Origin: Ceratothoa steindachneri
Taxonomy: Eukaryota > Arthropoda > Malacostraca > Isopoda > Cymothoidae
NCBI GenBank assembly: GCA_963969495.1
Contig: OZ018321.1
Coordinates: 102,301,578 to 102,365,577, forward strand
DNA length: 64,000 nucleotides
Direction of reading: 5' to 3'
The position numbers were made by a program, and so were the translations under genes. Positions 11,791-24,481 of this stretch are shown here, in pieces (position 1 is the stretch's first letter; every line of letters begins with the position of its first letter). The notes beneath the pieces were generated by a model that worked only from the letters and a program-made list of their open reading frames with translations, ran no database searches and was not told where the DNA came from.

Positions 11791-12038
11791 TTAAAGGATA
11801 GATTTTCCGGGGTAGATTTTGAAAAAGAACTTTATTTTGTTATACAATTGCTCCTACCTACATGAGTTTCTATTAAATAAAAGTAATATTTTCCTTATCG
11901 TCACGAGCTTATCTAACCGATTTTTATTTAACCCAAGTACACACAAACACAAAGTGAGAACAAATTTACATGTTTATTGAGTGACAAAAGGGTATTCAAA
12001 GCTCAACATATAGCTGCATGGGCCAATTTGGGTCATAT

Positions 12039-14355
12039 TTAAAAGTTAAACTTCACCAGAGCACACAAATCTTGCTTTGACTCATTTCTGGACATCAAAC
12101 GTCTACATGTCTCTTGTACTCTGATTCCTCCATCACTCTTTTCATGTGAAAAATACTTGAAAAAAGCCATAGTCACCATTATTTCAACCCTATCAATGTT
12201 CTGTGTGTGACAAGACCAGTCAGGTACTTTCATAGGAGAGTCAATAAAGTTTTTCAATTCAGGAATACAAAATGAGCGAGTGAGAGGTGGCTCAGAGACA
12301 TCCTCTGACAAATTTATCAGATCTCCAATACTGGTAGCATCACAATTGATGTCTGGTGTACTTCTAAGCCTTACAAATGAGTCTGCGAGTTGAGTGTCTG
12401 GGTCCCCTTCTCCCCTGATGGTCTGGATTATTTTCACCCCTTCAGTTCTCTCCGCCTGATCTTCAGAGCATTGGAGAGGTCGGAGGATGGTTTCAATGTA
12501 TGCATACCAAGCCGATCTCTTAACAGTTGGCAAAACAATATCCAACACCTCCTTCCTCTGAGACTTGAGGCAGTGAAGTTGATAAACAATGTACCTAGGT
12601 CCCTCGGTCCAAGAGTGCTTAATCTTAACGTTAAACTAGCAAGGGTGATATACACCAATGATGAACTCAATAATCAATCGTAGATTCTTAAAGGCTTTTC
12701 CTTTGAGCTCATGCTTTGACACCCACAGCCGAAGAAGTCTTTAAGCTGTGGTCAGCCAGCAACTGTGGTTTATTGGTCCTATTTCCAATAGAGAGACGCC
12801 TGTAGGAAGCACTCCATCTCTTATTCCTGATACAATTCTATAGCCTTAGTGTTGTTCAGTGGAATGATCTTGCACCACTTCCTGAGGTTTCTTGGTAAGA
12901 GGAAGACCTAAAGATATTTGAGTGAAATTTGGGTTGATATCCAAGTCTGTAACAGAGTCAAGGAGCTTGCCTATTGGTCCGGAATTCTGTTGTCAGATAG
13001 TGTTGGGCCATCCAGGTTGATAATTAGATGGCGGAGAGGGAGTTCCCTAGTGTGCAGTTTACAGACCAACCAAAGAAGCTTTCTGTCCAAATGGAGCTCC
13101 ATTTTTCGCATTACTCCAGCATTTACACCTGCGTTTACATTCGTGGAGTCTCCTCCAATGTCCATTAAGCTTTTATATCAACCCATTTCCCTCAGCCATC
13201 CAAACATAGCCTTAGTCATCTTCTCTGCATGTGATTCGTCTTTTGTAGCTTTTGGAGGGACAAAGCGGAAGAAGTAATTGCTCCCAGGCTCACTGATGAC
13301 AGTGTAATGCTCCTCTTTTGTTTTTGGAGAAAACACTTTTTCACTTCCTTCTGCCTCCATCATAAAATTTGTCACATCAATTCGTCCATCAAAGAGAACA
13401 CAAGAAATTCCCCCATCCTTCCTAAGTTTTCCTCAAACTCATGTTCAATAACTGTCATTAGCTATTCCTGTTCTCTCTTAACTTTATTCTTATCAATTAC
13501 TTTACTTGTATCTTCCTTAGTAATGAATCCAGCATCTATTAAAGGTGCTGTTGCTATAGCTGAAGTTGGTCTCAATCAGACACCATATCTTATGCTAGCA
13601 AGAGCAATATTTGGAATTTCATCATAATTCTTTCTATTCCTGGTGGAAGATTCCGTCTATCGAACAGCCTTAAAAGTTACTTCATAACCCAAACTGTTGT
13701 CACTATCAGAATTTTCTGCCTTCAGATTTTCACCTCCAGCCAAACAATGCTCGATTTCTTTTCTTGCTGCTTTTCCTGCTAAAACAGCGTTTTCATCCTT
13801 ACGTTTTCTCTTCTTTCTGCTATCCTTTCTTTTTCTTTAATAAAGGCCAGTTCCCTAGTAGATGTTTTGTTCTCTTTACTACAACAGTAGTTAATGTTGG
13901 CTTCAGTCTCACAGCCATTACAACCTACTTCCCCACAAATTTTGAATTTGACATTTGCATGTCAATATATCAAATAACATATCTAGTTTTGCAATGAACC
14001 TCTCTTTTACATCAATCTTTCCTTTACCAAGGGAAAATTTTACTGCCTCCTTCCACACCTTCTTAAGCTTTGATATTATTGTGACCTTTTGATTTACAAG
14101 AGGTGGTTTGAAGAGAGCATTAGCTTTGATCCACTGATTAATCAAGCCCTGATATATATATATGTCTTTTACCAGCTGGTTTACTTCATAATTTCTCCGG
14201 TCATCTTCACTTTGCCTCCTCAGGTAGATGCCGTACCTCAAAATATCTCTTATTGTTGGTAACTCAGACACTATCAGCTTTTTCCCAATCCTAACAAAAT
14301 AGTCAGATGAGAACTTGATTTGGACCTTTTCTTGATTTTTGCCATTGTCACACAT
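12039..14355 (-). pseudogene. Unnamed repetitive protein family with a GDSTNVN motif, decayed copy
   Basis: Read 14355 to 12039, fragments in different frames form one coherent protein: an N-terminal part with LIVSELPTIRDILRYGI and KERFIAKLDMLFDILTCKC; a middle part with IGGDSTNVNAGV and ELPLRHLIINLDGPTLSD (12971-13165); and a C-terminal part with VLDIVLPTVKRSAWYAYIE, GEGDPDTQLADSF and the CHTQNIDRVE block (12039-12548). The order and spacing agree with a protein found in many copies in invertebrate genomes that I recognise by pattern but cannot name. A DDE-type transposase is a possible reading, given its repetitive nature and an Asp in the GDST motif, but I cannot assign catalytic residues. 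Stops and frameshifts show it is dead. It lies inside an I-clade LINE copy on the opposite strand. Confidence 0.6.
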
Positions 14356-14889
14356 AACGCAGGTATATCTGCAAATGAAAAGATGGCACTTAGATTAAGA
14401 AATAATCTCTACCAAATAATTATATGATATTCTAAAATGATCCAGAGCCTTTACTAGCATTCAAATAAAATGTAAATGCTCTATAAACAGTTAGCAGTTA
14501 CAATAGTTACCAGAACTGGCAACACTGCTGGAATATTGCCTTCCACTGAGTAATGAGTACTGGCTACTTGCAATTTTGGAGTTAGACCCAAACTAAATTA
14601 AGGGACATTTTTAACAGGTTTCCTACTTCTCATGTCTCTGTAATACATTTGTACATTTTTTTAGACAAATATATTTCACACTACATAAATGTATTGATGA
14701 TAGAAAACGGTAAACTTAATCTTTTATGGGTAACTAAAATAATAGTAAAATATACTAAATGACCCAGAACTAACGATATTTCAACTTCAAATTGATGTAG
14801 GTTAGATCAATCAGAATTTAACTTTTTTTGCCAAAAGTATATTCTTTTCACCAATATTCATCATTTGAATACCCCTAATCACTAGTTTC

Positions 14890-16890
14890 ATTAAGTTCTA
14901 GAGTATGACCCGCCATACTACCTTGGCCAATTATCGCTCAATTTATCTAAATTCCTACGAGTGCAAGTTAATGGAAAATTTAATAAATATTAGATTAGCG
15001 CTTTCCATGGACTTCAGGAGACACGTCTTCTGCCCAGTATGTATTTTCTCAAGGTATACTCCTCGCTGAATCTTTTGCTCTGGCAATAAAATTCTATCTG
15101 CGAGGTCTTTCTTCGTAGATTGCTCTACGTCATGTTTTTTTCGAACTGAAGAATGCCTATGAAGCCGCATGGTGATACGGAATCAATGAGACTCTTCATA
15201 CCATGCGGCCGCATACGGTTGGGTGGAGCCCTTTCCGGCCCAATCGGGCGGGAAGAAGAGGTTTTGCAAGGAAGTGCCCTCAGTGTAACACTCTTTCTCT
15301 TAAGCATCAAATTTATGACCAGAGTGCTGCCGGAAGATCTTCTCGCTAAACTCTACGTAGACGACCATTTGATCTCTTTTGGTGCGGCCAAAATACCAAA
15401 TTTGGTTCATCGAATTCGAAAGGCACTAAAGCACATTTCTCCCTAAGTCGAAGCGCAAGGGTGTCCGTTTAGTTTGTCCCAAATTTAGGTGGTGCACATT
15501 TGCTGTCATCCATCACTCCACTCTGAATTGTTCATAAACGCGTTTTGCCTGAATGCAATAGATAAGCACCATTTCCTTTGTCTTTTTTTAGACTGGCTCT
15601 GGACTTGAGAGGCCCATATCCGCTCGATTAGGATCTCTGGTACCTGCATGATGGATATTCTTTGTTCTGTGTCGTTCAACATTTGTTATTCTCTCGTTTA
15701 TTTGTTCTTTTGAAGCTAGCCTACGATGTGTTTTACGCATCCTCCACCGAGTGTAAATTACGGATTGTGTATTCAATTAAACTCACCGATCTACGTTTAG
15801 TTATTGGTGCTTTCCTCACGTCACCTGTTAAAAGCCTCCTGGTTGATGCCGGGTAGAAGCAACTTGCGTTGTGCCTTACATAGTGCATTATGTCTTTGTT
15901 GCACGGGTCCGTGTTCTCCTTCAGTCACTAACGTCTCTCCATGCATTCGCCAGATCCCACGGCTCATCTAACACTGAGACATGCCAATCATACCAAAGGC
16001 CTTCGAGTTTAGGATCAACGAAATTCTTAGGCTGATAGCGCCTCTGGTTCTGCCCAGGATGCTACACAAAGCTTTTACAGCGCAGCAAGTATTACGTACG
16101 ACCTTATTACAACACTCTTTGTTTCACACTGGAGCTATGACAAAACGGGTCTTCTTCCACACTGTATCCTCCTTATTAAAGTTGCCTGTGTTTATATTGA
16201 CGGTCGAGCTGGCTGCAATACACTGCTCGGTACAGAAAATTAGGCTTTGTGTCCGGTTCGGGGACAAAATAGTGGAAATTAGGGAGAGAGAAAGCGCTTT
16301 GAGTTCTCTATAGACCAGATCAGTGCTATGCTCTTATTTGCCTTTACTACGAGGCAGGAATCAGGTCAACGATCCGACCAGCCAGAGAAAGAAGATGGGA
16401 GACTGCTAACAGAAACTTTAGTTTGCGCGCCATCGCGCCGCGATTATTCCTGTGAATCTACCCACTATTGCCTCTACTATTTCATATGACCTTCTTTCTT
16501 TCCCAAATGGGCACACTGGCAGGATACCGCTTGTCTCTTCTATTCGGGGTGCGTTCGTGTATACCTGTCAGTGGACTTCTTTAGTTTAGGAAGAGGCTGG
16601 CATCCTTCATTTTATTTAACTATTTGTTTTGGATTTTGGTACTTGCTCGCGTGCCAGTGAGAGGCGTGCCTCCCTCCGACGCAGGATGATGCTCTTCTAG
16701 TTTTTTTGTGTGTTTTGGTTTATCCTTTGCTCGTTTTGTTGGTTTTGGGTGTCTTTCGCTCTTTTGTTGGTTTGCTCTTTTGTTTTAGTTTGTTTTGCGT
16801 TTTTTTAATATAGCCTAATTATTAGGCGACCTCTATCTAGGCCACTTATGCAAATGCAGGCAGTCACCACGATTGACGCTTGGTAAAATA
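14890..16890 (+). pseudogene. I-clade LINE, RT palm to 3' end, downstream part of a split copy
   Basis: This segment matches 56580-58890 of the near-full-length copy. It starts with CGCTCAATTTATCTAA and GTGCAAGTTAATGGAAA, in the RT. The palm motif LLAKLYVDDHLISFGAA is readable at 15330-15400; YVDD replaces the more common YADD. GCGCCTCTGGTTCTGCCC at 16040 equals 57750, and the RNase H start (GTCGAGCTGGCTGCAATACA) is near 16200. The 3' UTR keeps TAGCCTAATTATTAGGC and GGCAGTC near 16810-16870 and ends about 16890. Many stops and indels make it non-functional. With 11345-11790 it forms one interrupted copy. Confidence 0.8.
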
Positions 16891-19800
16891 AATATTAATG
16901 AATGATTTTTTTACAAGTTTTTACCCAGCATCGGAATGAAATGAGCTAAATATGAATTTTTAGCTATTTTGGGACAATATTTCATAATAAGGAAATGTTC
17001 TAGTTTCCTTTATTTTATGTAACTAGTCTACTTAAACTAACGAGACTAGTGTTGAGATATGCGGGATTCCATCTCTGCTTTTCCTTTTTTTTCAAACTAT
17101 AAAGACTTGGAAAAATAAAAAAAAGGAAACTTTTTTTTTTAACTGGAATTCGTTAAAAGGTAGACTTAAACTAATTTGATTTTTTTACCATATTATCAGA
17201 AATTTTTTATCATAGAAATTTTATTACTAATTTTTAAAGTATTATTAATTAAATAGCATTACTTTGCTGGAAAGGTGTAAAGAGTTTTAGTTATTGGTGA
17301 AAGTTAAACGTTGATTAGATAAACTAACGTGTGTGGGGGGGGGGGGCGAGGTTAATGTGGAATATATTTTTAAATTTTTTCTTACAGTTTTATCTACATA
17401 TATTGGTTTTAGGATTCTAAGACTATATTAGTTTAGGTAAAAAGCAAAATTTTTAATTCTGTTGAAGTATGTCCATGTGCACGAGTTCGTTAAAATGTTC
17501 TTATGGTTGATTTGCTTTCCGTCACTAATTCCAATATGTGCGCTTGTACACGCTTCTCAATGACTGATAGAAGTACTATATTTGAAATATAAAATGAACT
17601 GTAGATAAATAGGGAAGAAATAGTGCAAAATTTAGATGTCAAAAGTACGAATTTAAAAGGAAATACAAATGCATCAGATTCTCATCTAGATTCAGCTCGC
17701 AAATCGTAATGAAGCCCTCAGACGGAAAATCTTGGTACTAAAATACAAACTTTGGGGATAAGAGGATGCTTGGCGCATCCCTGTATTAACGTCATTCAGG
17801 CAATTATAATGGAACCTCTGACCATGCCACAATAAATTGAGAGACAAAAAAGCAATGTTCCGTGCAGCACCTATCGAGAAGGGAGGCTTCATAGTAAACG
17901 CATATTTCATCCTCCATTGAGTTTATCATTATTTAGTCAAAACCAAATCAAACTTTCCACAAGATTTTGCCCTCTGCGTCAGAAGGGATCGCCTGAATAG
18001 AGTGAGTATCGTTCACTTCAATGCAGTTGATATAGATTGTTTCGGAGATCCTCTCGTCTCTAATTGTCTCCCATAATGGGGAGAGGTCGCCGAGCAATTA
18101 TGAGCCTTCCAAGAATTTAGTGAACATAGAGTTGAGTTCATACTTTGGTTCCAAGGGTGTGTTGAATAAAGGACTAAATGGAGAGTTGAAGGGCCAGGTG
18201 CTTTGAAAGGAGCGAAAATTACATTATGTTCCTTGAGCAAGAAGAAACAGAGTACCGAGGATTTTCTAGAAGAAAACATATAGTTATAGAATTCTTTACT
18301 TAGAAAACAGGTTTTAGAAGTGATTGGCTTAAAATATCATCAGTTCAAGAATAATGATAGAAACCGGTCACTTGATAAACCTATCTCCTAAGTTAAAAAT
18401 TATATATTATTGTTTAAAAAATACTCCGTAAACTGTTTCTTTGAGAACTCGATTACGAGTATATAAGTTAAAATATTTATTATCTTTTATCTAACGAGCC
18501 CCACCAAATTTCCGCAAAATTTCAAAACAAGCTCGACTGAAGAATTTCAGCCAATCACAAATCAATGGGAGAAAGTAATCATTATCGAAATTATACAAAT
18601 TTACTCGGCTTCGTCAAAAAAGTATTAAACTAGTAAAGTAATTTATAGAACACATTAAAATTACATTTAATTGATAAACTTGACCTGTTAATGGTTGTAT
18701 TCATTTTCATTTGTTCTTTTACCATTTACACTGCCTTTGGACTCCTAATTTTATCGGCGAAATCATATATTATATGTACTTAGCATGAGATATTAATCAC
18801 TATCTTAAGGACAAAAAATGAAATGCAGCCAATTAAACTATTAAGAAAATGTTTCTACATAGTCATTCGCCTTATCTAAAGTGCCTATAAATGTTTCTAC
18901 ATAGTCATTCGCCTTATCTAAAGTGCCTATAGCTCAAAAGTAAATAATCTTTCTTAATAAACCTCATATAAGTGAATTTCTCGTCGATTTGTTCACATAA
19001 ACAACAATTTATGAGGTAGTTGTTGAAAGAGAACAAAAGTGTTTACGACATTATTTATGTCAACAAAACCTTAAAGAAAGTGATGCTGATCAACACATAG
19101 TCCTATGACGCCATTGTGTTTCATTGGTTATCAGCTTTAGAGTAAAGGCTTTATACAAGTTGAGATACATTTATTATTATTTAACATTGGATCATTACAG
19201 GGTGACAGATAGACTCTGTACGAATGACATCAGATGGCATTCAGTGTATATGATGGGAGAGGTGAGGTTCAAAATCATTTTTATCTGCTATCATTTGGGC
19301 CCCCCGAGTGTTCAAAATCCATGTAGGAACGGCAAATCAACATAACTTTTCCCAAAGAAAGAGTTTAATAAAAAATATCCCCCAAACTAAAACTAGCGGT
19401 CATTATGGTGTAGAATGCTAAACTTATGTCACGCCTCACCCTCAAAATTACTCATAAATATGTATGATAATAATGTATTTTGATAATATGTTTGAATATT
19501 TTGATAATATATTTTAATTACTTAGGATTTGACTTAATGTGTAATTAATAAAATGGCGTTTTCTAAAATATAGTTTTAAATAATTAATATTAAATAAGTA
19601 AGGAATTTACTGGAACACAGAGAACAAATCAAACTTCTTCAATGCTAAAATAAAATGTTCAAGATATGCTGTAGAAATCATTATAAAATTATACTTAGAG
19701 ATCAAGAGATTTGTATCAAGGAAAGGAAGTGGCAACAAACGTCTTACAACACCTAGAAAATCGCAAAAAAATATTTTCTGAACTTGATGGGGTGTTCAAT

Positions 19801-20611
19801 AAGGGTTTCAAGTTGAAGAATTTCGCCCGGATAATTTAGAAAGACACTTAGAAATCCAGGGCTATAAAAAAGGATGCAAGGAGAAAGAAAAGTCATGGAT
19901 AACCGAGGTGAACACAAAAAGGTCTTCAATGTACCAAAGATTACAAAAATTAGATACATGATTATCAGGTACGTAAAGAAGCCTATGATATTGTTGTTTC
20001 ACAAAGAATTTATGTAATTCCCTTTAAATATATCTTGTAAGAAAATTATTGAAAAGAAAACTTTGGTGGTAACAATTTTGCAGTTTTCATTTTTACTGGG
20101 GCTAACTTTTTGAGACAAAGAGTTAGAGAGGCATTGTTCATGCTTGTGTGGCACCACCTTTATAGTTTCGAGCTGGTTCTATCTAGGTATATGGCTGCAT
20201 ATCTTTATCAGGAGTAGGGGAGATGCATTTAAGGCAGGAAAGAATAAACTCCACCACTTACACTAGCATGATATCACAAGTTTTAAAGAGATCTATCCAG
20301 GTATTGTATCACACAACCCAAAGAAATGAAGCTATATTTCAGCAAAAAAATTACCCATGCCATACATCCAACAAATACAAGAATTTGTATGAATAAATAG
20401 GACTCACCTCTATGGAGTTTCCTCCATAGAGCTGAGATTTAAATCTAAAAGAACACTTCTAGGTTGTGATGATAGAAGCAATAAGTCCCAAAAGTTCAAA
20501 TAAACAGAACTATATGAAAAAGTACAAGTTGAGTAGATACAGATAGCGTCAGAAATTTTAAGAGTTTGGTGAAATACATGCCACGAATAATGATGGTTGT
20601 AATGAAAAGCA

Positions 20612-20615
<4 letters not shown>
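16891..20615. other. AT-rich stretch, no gene recognised
   Basis: Contains a run of 12 G at 17335-17346 and a 42-bp tandem duplication at 18847-18930. Reading frames are short and lack recognisable domains on both strands. I see no RNA gene. Confidence 0.55.
18847..18930. repeat. Exact 42-bp tandem duplication
   Basis: Units 18847-18888 and 18889-18930 are identical, each beginning AAATGTTTCTACATAGTCAT. No divergence is visible, so the duplication is recent or is an assembly artefact. Confidence 0.95.

Positions 20616-20690
<75 letters not shown>
20616..20690. repeat. (TA)37 microsatellite
   Basis: Uninterrupted TA dinucleotide tract, immediately upstream of the Tc1 relic. Confidence 0.98.
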
Positions 20691-20691
<1 letters not shown>

Positions 20692-20829
20692 TGAATTCAT
20701 TTACCACGTCTTATTACATGAATGATTTCACAGGGTTCCTTATATTTTGACCAATTTTGTCTATTATAGGATAAACAATGGACAGGATGGCCCATAAATA
20801 CTCCAAATTGACAGAATATGTCCCTCAGC

Positions 20830-21225
20830 GTGACATCTCTCAGAAATCGATGCCCTACGGCTCAAGAAATTAGCTCAGTAATTAAATAGTGCCGACGGAG
20901 CAAAGATCTCCGCCACTACGGTGAAAAGGAAGTTTAGATAATCTGGGATTTTCGGTCAAGTGAGAGCAAAGAAACCTGTGTTTAAACATTGTAATAGATC
21001 AAAGATGTTAACTTGGGCGTAAAAAGCATCAACCTGGGAAATCTATGATTGGAAAAGGATTCTTTGGACTAAATGGCTCCTAGGTGTATTGTGCTTACGA
21101 TGAAGCATGATGGAGATAGCATGTTTGTTTAAGCTCTTTTGCTGGGAGATATTTATAAAATATCAAATAAATAAGGCCATCATGGATATAATTCCATTTT
21201 GCAGTGACATGTTTTTCGTTATGGG
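20830..21225 (+). pseudogene. Tc1-type transposase relic, N-terminal and central part
   Basis: The frame at 20900-21060 gives ISATTVKRKFR, SGIFGQVRAKKPVFK and DWKRILWTKW. These fit the second helix-turn-helix and the start of the catalytic core of Tc1-like transposases, where WKRVLWTDES carries the first catalytic Asp. Here the residue after WT is Lys, so the first catalytic Asp is lost. Stops interrupt the frame. The C-terminal part of the same protein appears at 22340-22545 after an LTR-like insertion. Tc1 transposases cut and paste their element at TA sites. Confidence 0.7.
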
Positions 21226-21231
21226 ACCGGC

Positions 21232-22326
21232 CTATTGGTCAAAATATTATTTTGTAGCGAGGTAATGGTCCTTAATGTGGAAGAATAAGGAGAGATAAAA
21301 TGAATTTTTTTTTTCTCTTGACACCTTCTTCGATACCTTGGTTCTCCGTCATATCCCCTCCCCCTCCTGAGTTCCTCAGTTGGCCGTTGACCGTCTGCCC
21401 CAAGTAAATCGCGCGAGGGCGAAACACCATTGTCGCAGACGAATTTATTCGGCCTCAAGTCCCGTTCGCAGCGCTGCATTTTTCTGCCATATATACTGCG
21501 AAAATTAGAACAATGGAAAGACCATTAAGGGGCATCGCGACTTCCCGCTATGGACCCTTATCGCGACCCAATGAAATTAAGGAAGTCTGTTGGTGATGAA
21601 TCTCTCTCCTCGTCTAGATAATTTTGGAGTATATATTCGATACTTCGGAGTTCACAGGCAGATTGTGTCTTAAGCCGCTATCCAGTACGTTAGCAGTTAA
21701 TGTCTTCGTTAGCCAAGAGGGAATCGACTACATTTTCGTCCAGAGAAGAATTGAGTGATTTACGAAGAGCCAAGGAAGAGCTAGTCGTCACTTAGTGCTA
21801 TTCGTGGAGATAGTTTTAGGCGCGCTTCAACCCTTCTCACCACGTATTCGAATTTTAAGGATCGGAAAAGTCATCCCCGAAGCATCCTCCGTTTGCCTCG
21901 CAAGGATAAGAAGCCCCATCTTCAATTTCCCGATGTTGGATTAAGCGTCTCATGAGACGCCCATAAGTTCAAGGTCGAACTTACCTTCCTAGCCCTACTC
22001 GCCTCACATCAAGGTAAAAGGGATTTAACCCTCGCCTCGTCACGCCCCTCCCCCTTTTACTGCGTCGAACCTGAGAGATCCCCTTTGCTCTCTAACCTGC
22101 ATAATTGTAAGATCATTTCTTAATTAATTATCCCTTGGTTCAAACTTAATTGATAGTGTCAATCATCTTAGCCGTGAACTGTCAATATTTAATTGCATTG
22201 CCATTTAACTTGCCATATGTAATCTTTAGTCTTATTAAAGTATATTTTTGTAGCCGTGTTTGAATATTCTTTGGCCTAGCAATTGTGTATTTAAAGCACT
22301 CTTAGAGGAGCCTTAATTTCAGTCGG
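21232..22326 (+). mobile_element. LTR-like insertion A inside the Tc1 relic
   Basis: About 1.1 kb separates two halves of one Tc1 transposase relic. The segment is GC-richer than its surroundings, has a TATA-like TATATATTC at about 21633, and ends with an A/T-rich part containing TTAAAGTATATTTTTGTA (near 22237), typical of a polyadenylation region. It shares ordered blocks with a minus-strand segment at 29.28-30.11 kb, including AATATTTAAT, AAAGTATATTTTT and GCACTCTTAGA. The 5-bp word CGGCC occurs at both edges (21227-21231 and 22322-22326 in my reading), which could be a target-site duplication, but the ends lack a clear TG..CA. No coding sequence is inside, as expected for a solo LTR. Confidence 0.45.
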
Positions 22327-22339
22327 CCAGTAAGCTAGT

Positions 22340-22545
22340 GCGCATATAATAGCGTACACCTGGCCATACCATGACACTTAGAACACGTCCAGTCTTTGTC
22401 GTAGTTATTTGGAGAGAAACAAACCGGAAAGAGAGAAAACAATCATAATGGAATGGCCACCGTACTCTATTGAGTGCAATCCTATCGAACTCTTGTGGGA
22501 TTATCTGGACAGAAAAGTGAGTGATAAGCAACCAACAAATGCATA
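22340..22545 (+). pseudogene. Tc1-type transposase relic, C-terminal part
   Basis: The frame reads NTSSLCRSYLERNKPERE and then MEWPPYSIECNPIELLWDYL. It matches the last catalytic block of Tc1 transposases (WPPQSPDLNPIELLWDYLDR type); Asp of the PDLNPIE motif appears as Cys here. It continues the relic at 20830-21225 in the same orientation. A preceding HDT-stop-NTSS stretch matches the HDNDPKHTS block that carries the second catalytic Asp. Confidence 0.75.
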
Positions 22546-23138
22546 AATGGTATGGTAGGGTATGCTTTAATGGTAGAATGAAAGTGCACTATAATAATTG
22601 GGATATTTCGGTGAATAGAATATTAAGAATATGGTCTACAGTTATGAAAAAAGGGAGATATTTAGATGAGTGAAATATTTAATGATGTTGTTGTATGAAT
22701 CTGTATCTTTTCTTATGCTATTTATGTTTACATTAAAGTTGATTTATAATGTTTTTACTTTTTCATTTACTTTCCTGTTCATATGTTAATTTGTGTGCCA
22801 TTTAAAATATTTTTTAGGAGAACAACATTTATGGTCAGCCATGTATATGCATAAAATCTTTGCAAGTAAATAGCGAGCAATTATAATTAAAAAACATCAG
22901 GAATAATTATTAAGCCCACCTTCAAGCGATTAAAATATTAGAATTAATGTTATTGTTATTTTTTTAATTGTTTTTTGCCATTTTGGGGGAAAATTATTTA
23001 AGTAAAATTTTATGAAATCATAATTTTTTATGCATTTGATTTTTTATCTTCAAGGTCTTGAAAGGCTGCTAATTTATATCAAACGTATTTTACTCATGGA
23101 ATTACCGCCTGAAGAAGGTCGTGAAAGCAGATGGTGGC

Positions 23139-23277
23139 CGTTTCAAATGAAATCGCTACTATATATACATATATATATTGTTCTGTTTGTGTTTAAGTTC
23201 TCATGAGAATATATTACTTGATTTGGCACACTTGTTTTCTCTTCCCATGTACAATTTGTAGCGATTTACATGAAACG
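23139..23277. repeat. Imperfect inverted repeat, ~20-bp arms
   Basis: The arm 23139-23159 (CGTTTCAAATGAAATCGC, then TAC) is nearly complementary to 23258-23277 (GTAGCGATTTACATGAAACG), with one indel and one or two mismatches and about 98 bp between. A GAAACG motif near hairpins is also seen by the Penelope-like remnant at 35-36 kb, but a link is not established. Confidence 0.6.
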
Positions 23278-24481
23278 CACTATAATTATGTTTGCGGGCA
23301 TCTTATCAATAAAAGAGTGAAAAAGTACTTAAAGCATCTTTCAAAGTAGCAAAGAACTACAAAGCACATTTTATCATGAATATTGGTGTTCCTGGCAAAC
23401 TCTCGGCATTTTATTTCACCTTTGGACCATTGCATAAAAAAGCTATCTAGAAATGTCTGTTGCGCGTTTATTTTATACAATAAATAATAAAAAATTCAGT
23501 TAAAACTAGTTTACTTGAGTTAGGTTATCTTAAATTACCAGATAATTAGAAATGATTAAGTCTCTACTAGATCCCATAGAAAAAGGTTTTACGCGTTATC
23601 TAAAAAACAGATACTTTGAAGTGAATCTAAAGCCTTATGGCGATTGTTTATTATCCTAAACTCGAAATGTTAATCATCAAAAGGATCATATTACTTATTT
23701 TTATCATATACATTTCAATCATAGAAATAATCCTAAGTAGAAAGTCCTAACTGTCTCGTGGGAATAAAACAATGGATTCCTTTCCCTGGAAATTCTCGCG
23801 TATATACAGACATGCAAGAAATATATAGATGCCCAATTTTTTATGGTAAAACGTTTAAATGCCGATTTTTCGAATAATTATGACTAGGAATTTGTTTACA
23901 TATTTCCGTGTTTAATATTGTAAAAATTAAGCATGCATAGAAAGCAAAAATCCAAGGCAATTTCTTATTTTATAAAGGAACGGATTGTTAGTTAATCTGA
24001 AGGGGGACAGTTCTAAAGAAAAAATACGAGTAATAGGACTCGGAATATCTCTTTCATCCGTGCACGAAATTATGGTTCAATTTAAAGAAAGGGGTTAAAC
24101 ATCACAGTTTAGTCATCTTCTACCTTCTGAAAGATGTTTTCGTGCTGTTATAAGATCCATTTAGAACAAATTACGGTTAAAACTTCTGAAATAGAGTAAA
24201 TACAATGGAATTCCACACAGTAATAATAATAAGGGAAAATTTTTAAACGATGGTTGTTTTCATTTAAGCTTCATGTTCCTCAAGGATTACTAGGCGAATG
24301 ACCAAAGTCGAGCAGTTAAATTGTTGCTTTGTCCCCTTCTTAAAATGGGCTTCAATATTGAATATGAGGAGCATTCTTGAATGTTATGAATAGTTAACGG
24401 CAATTACATAAAGTATTAATACTATAATTTATTGTTTAAAATGTATTTCATTCTTTAAATTTACAACTCATGATATTTCAG

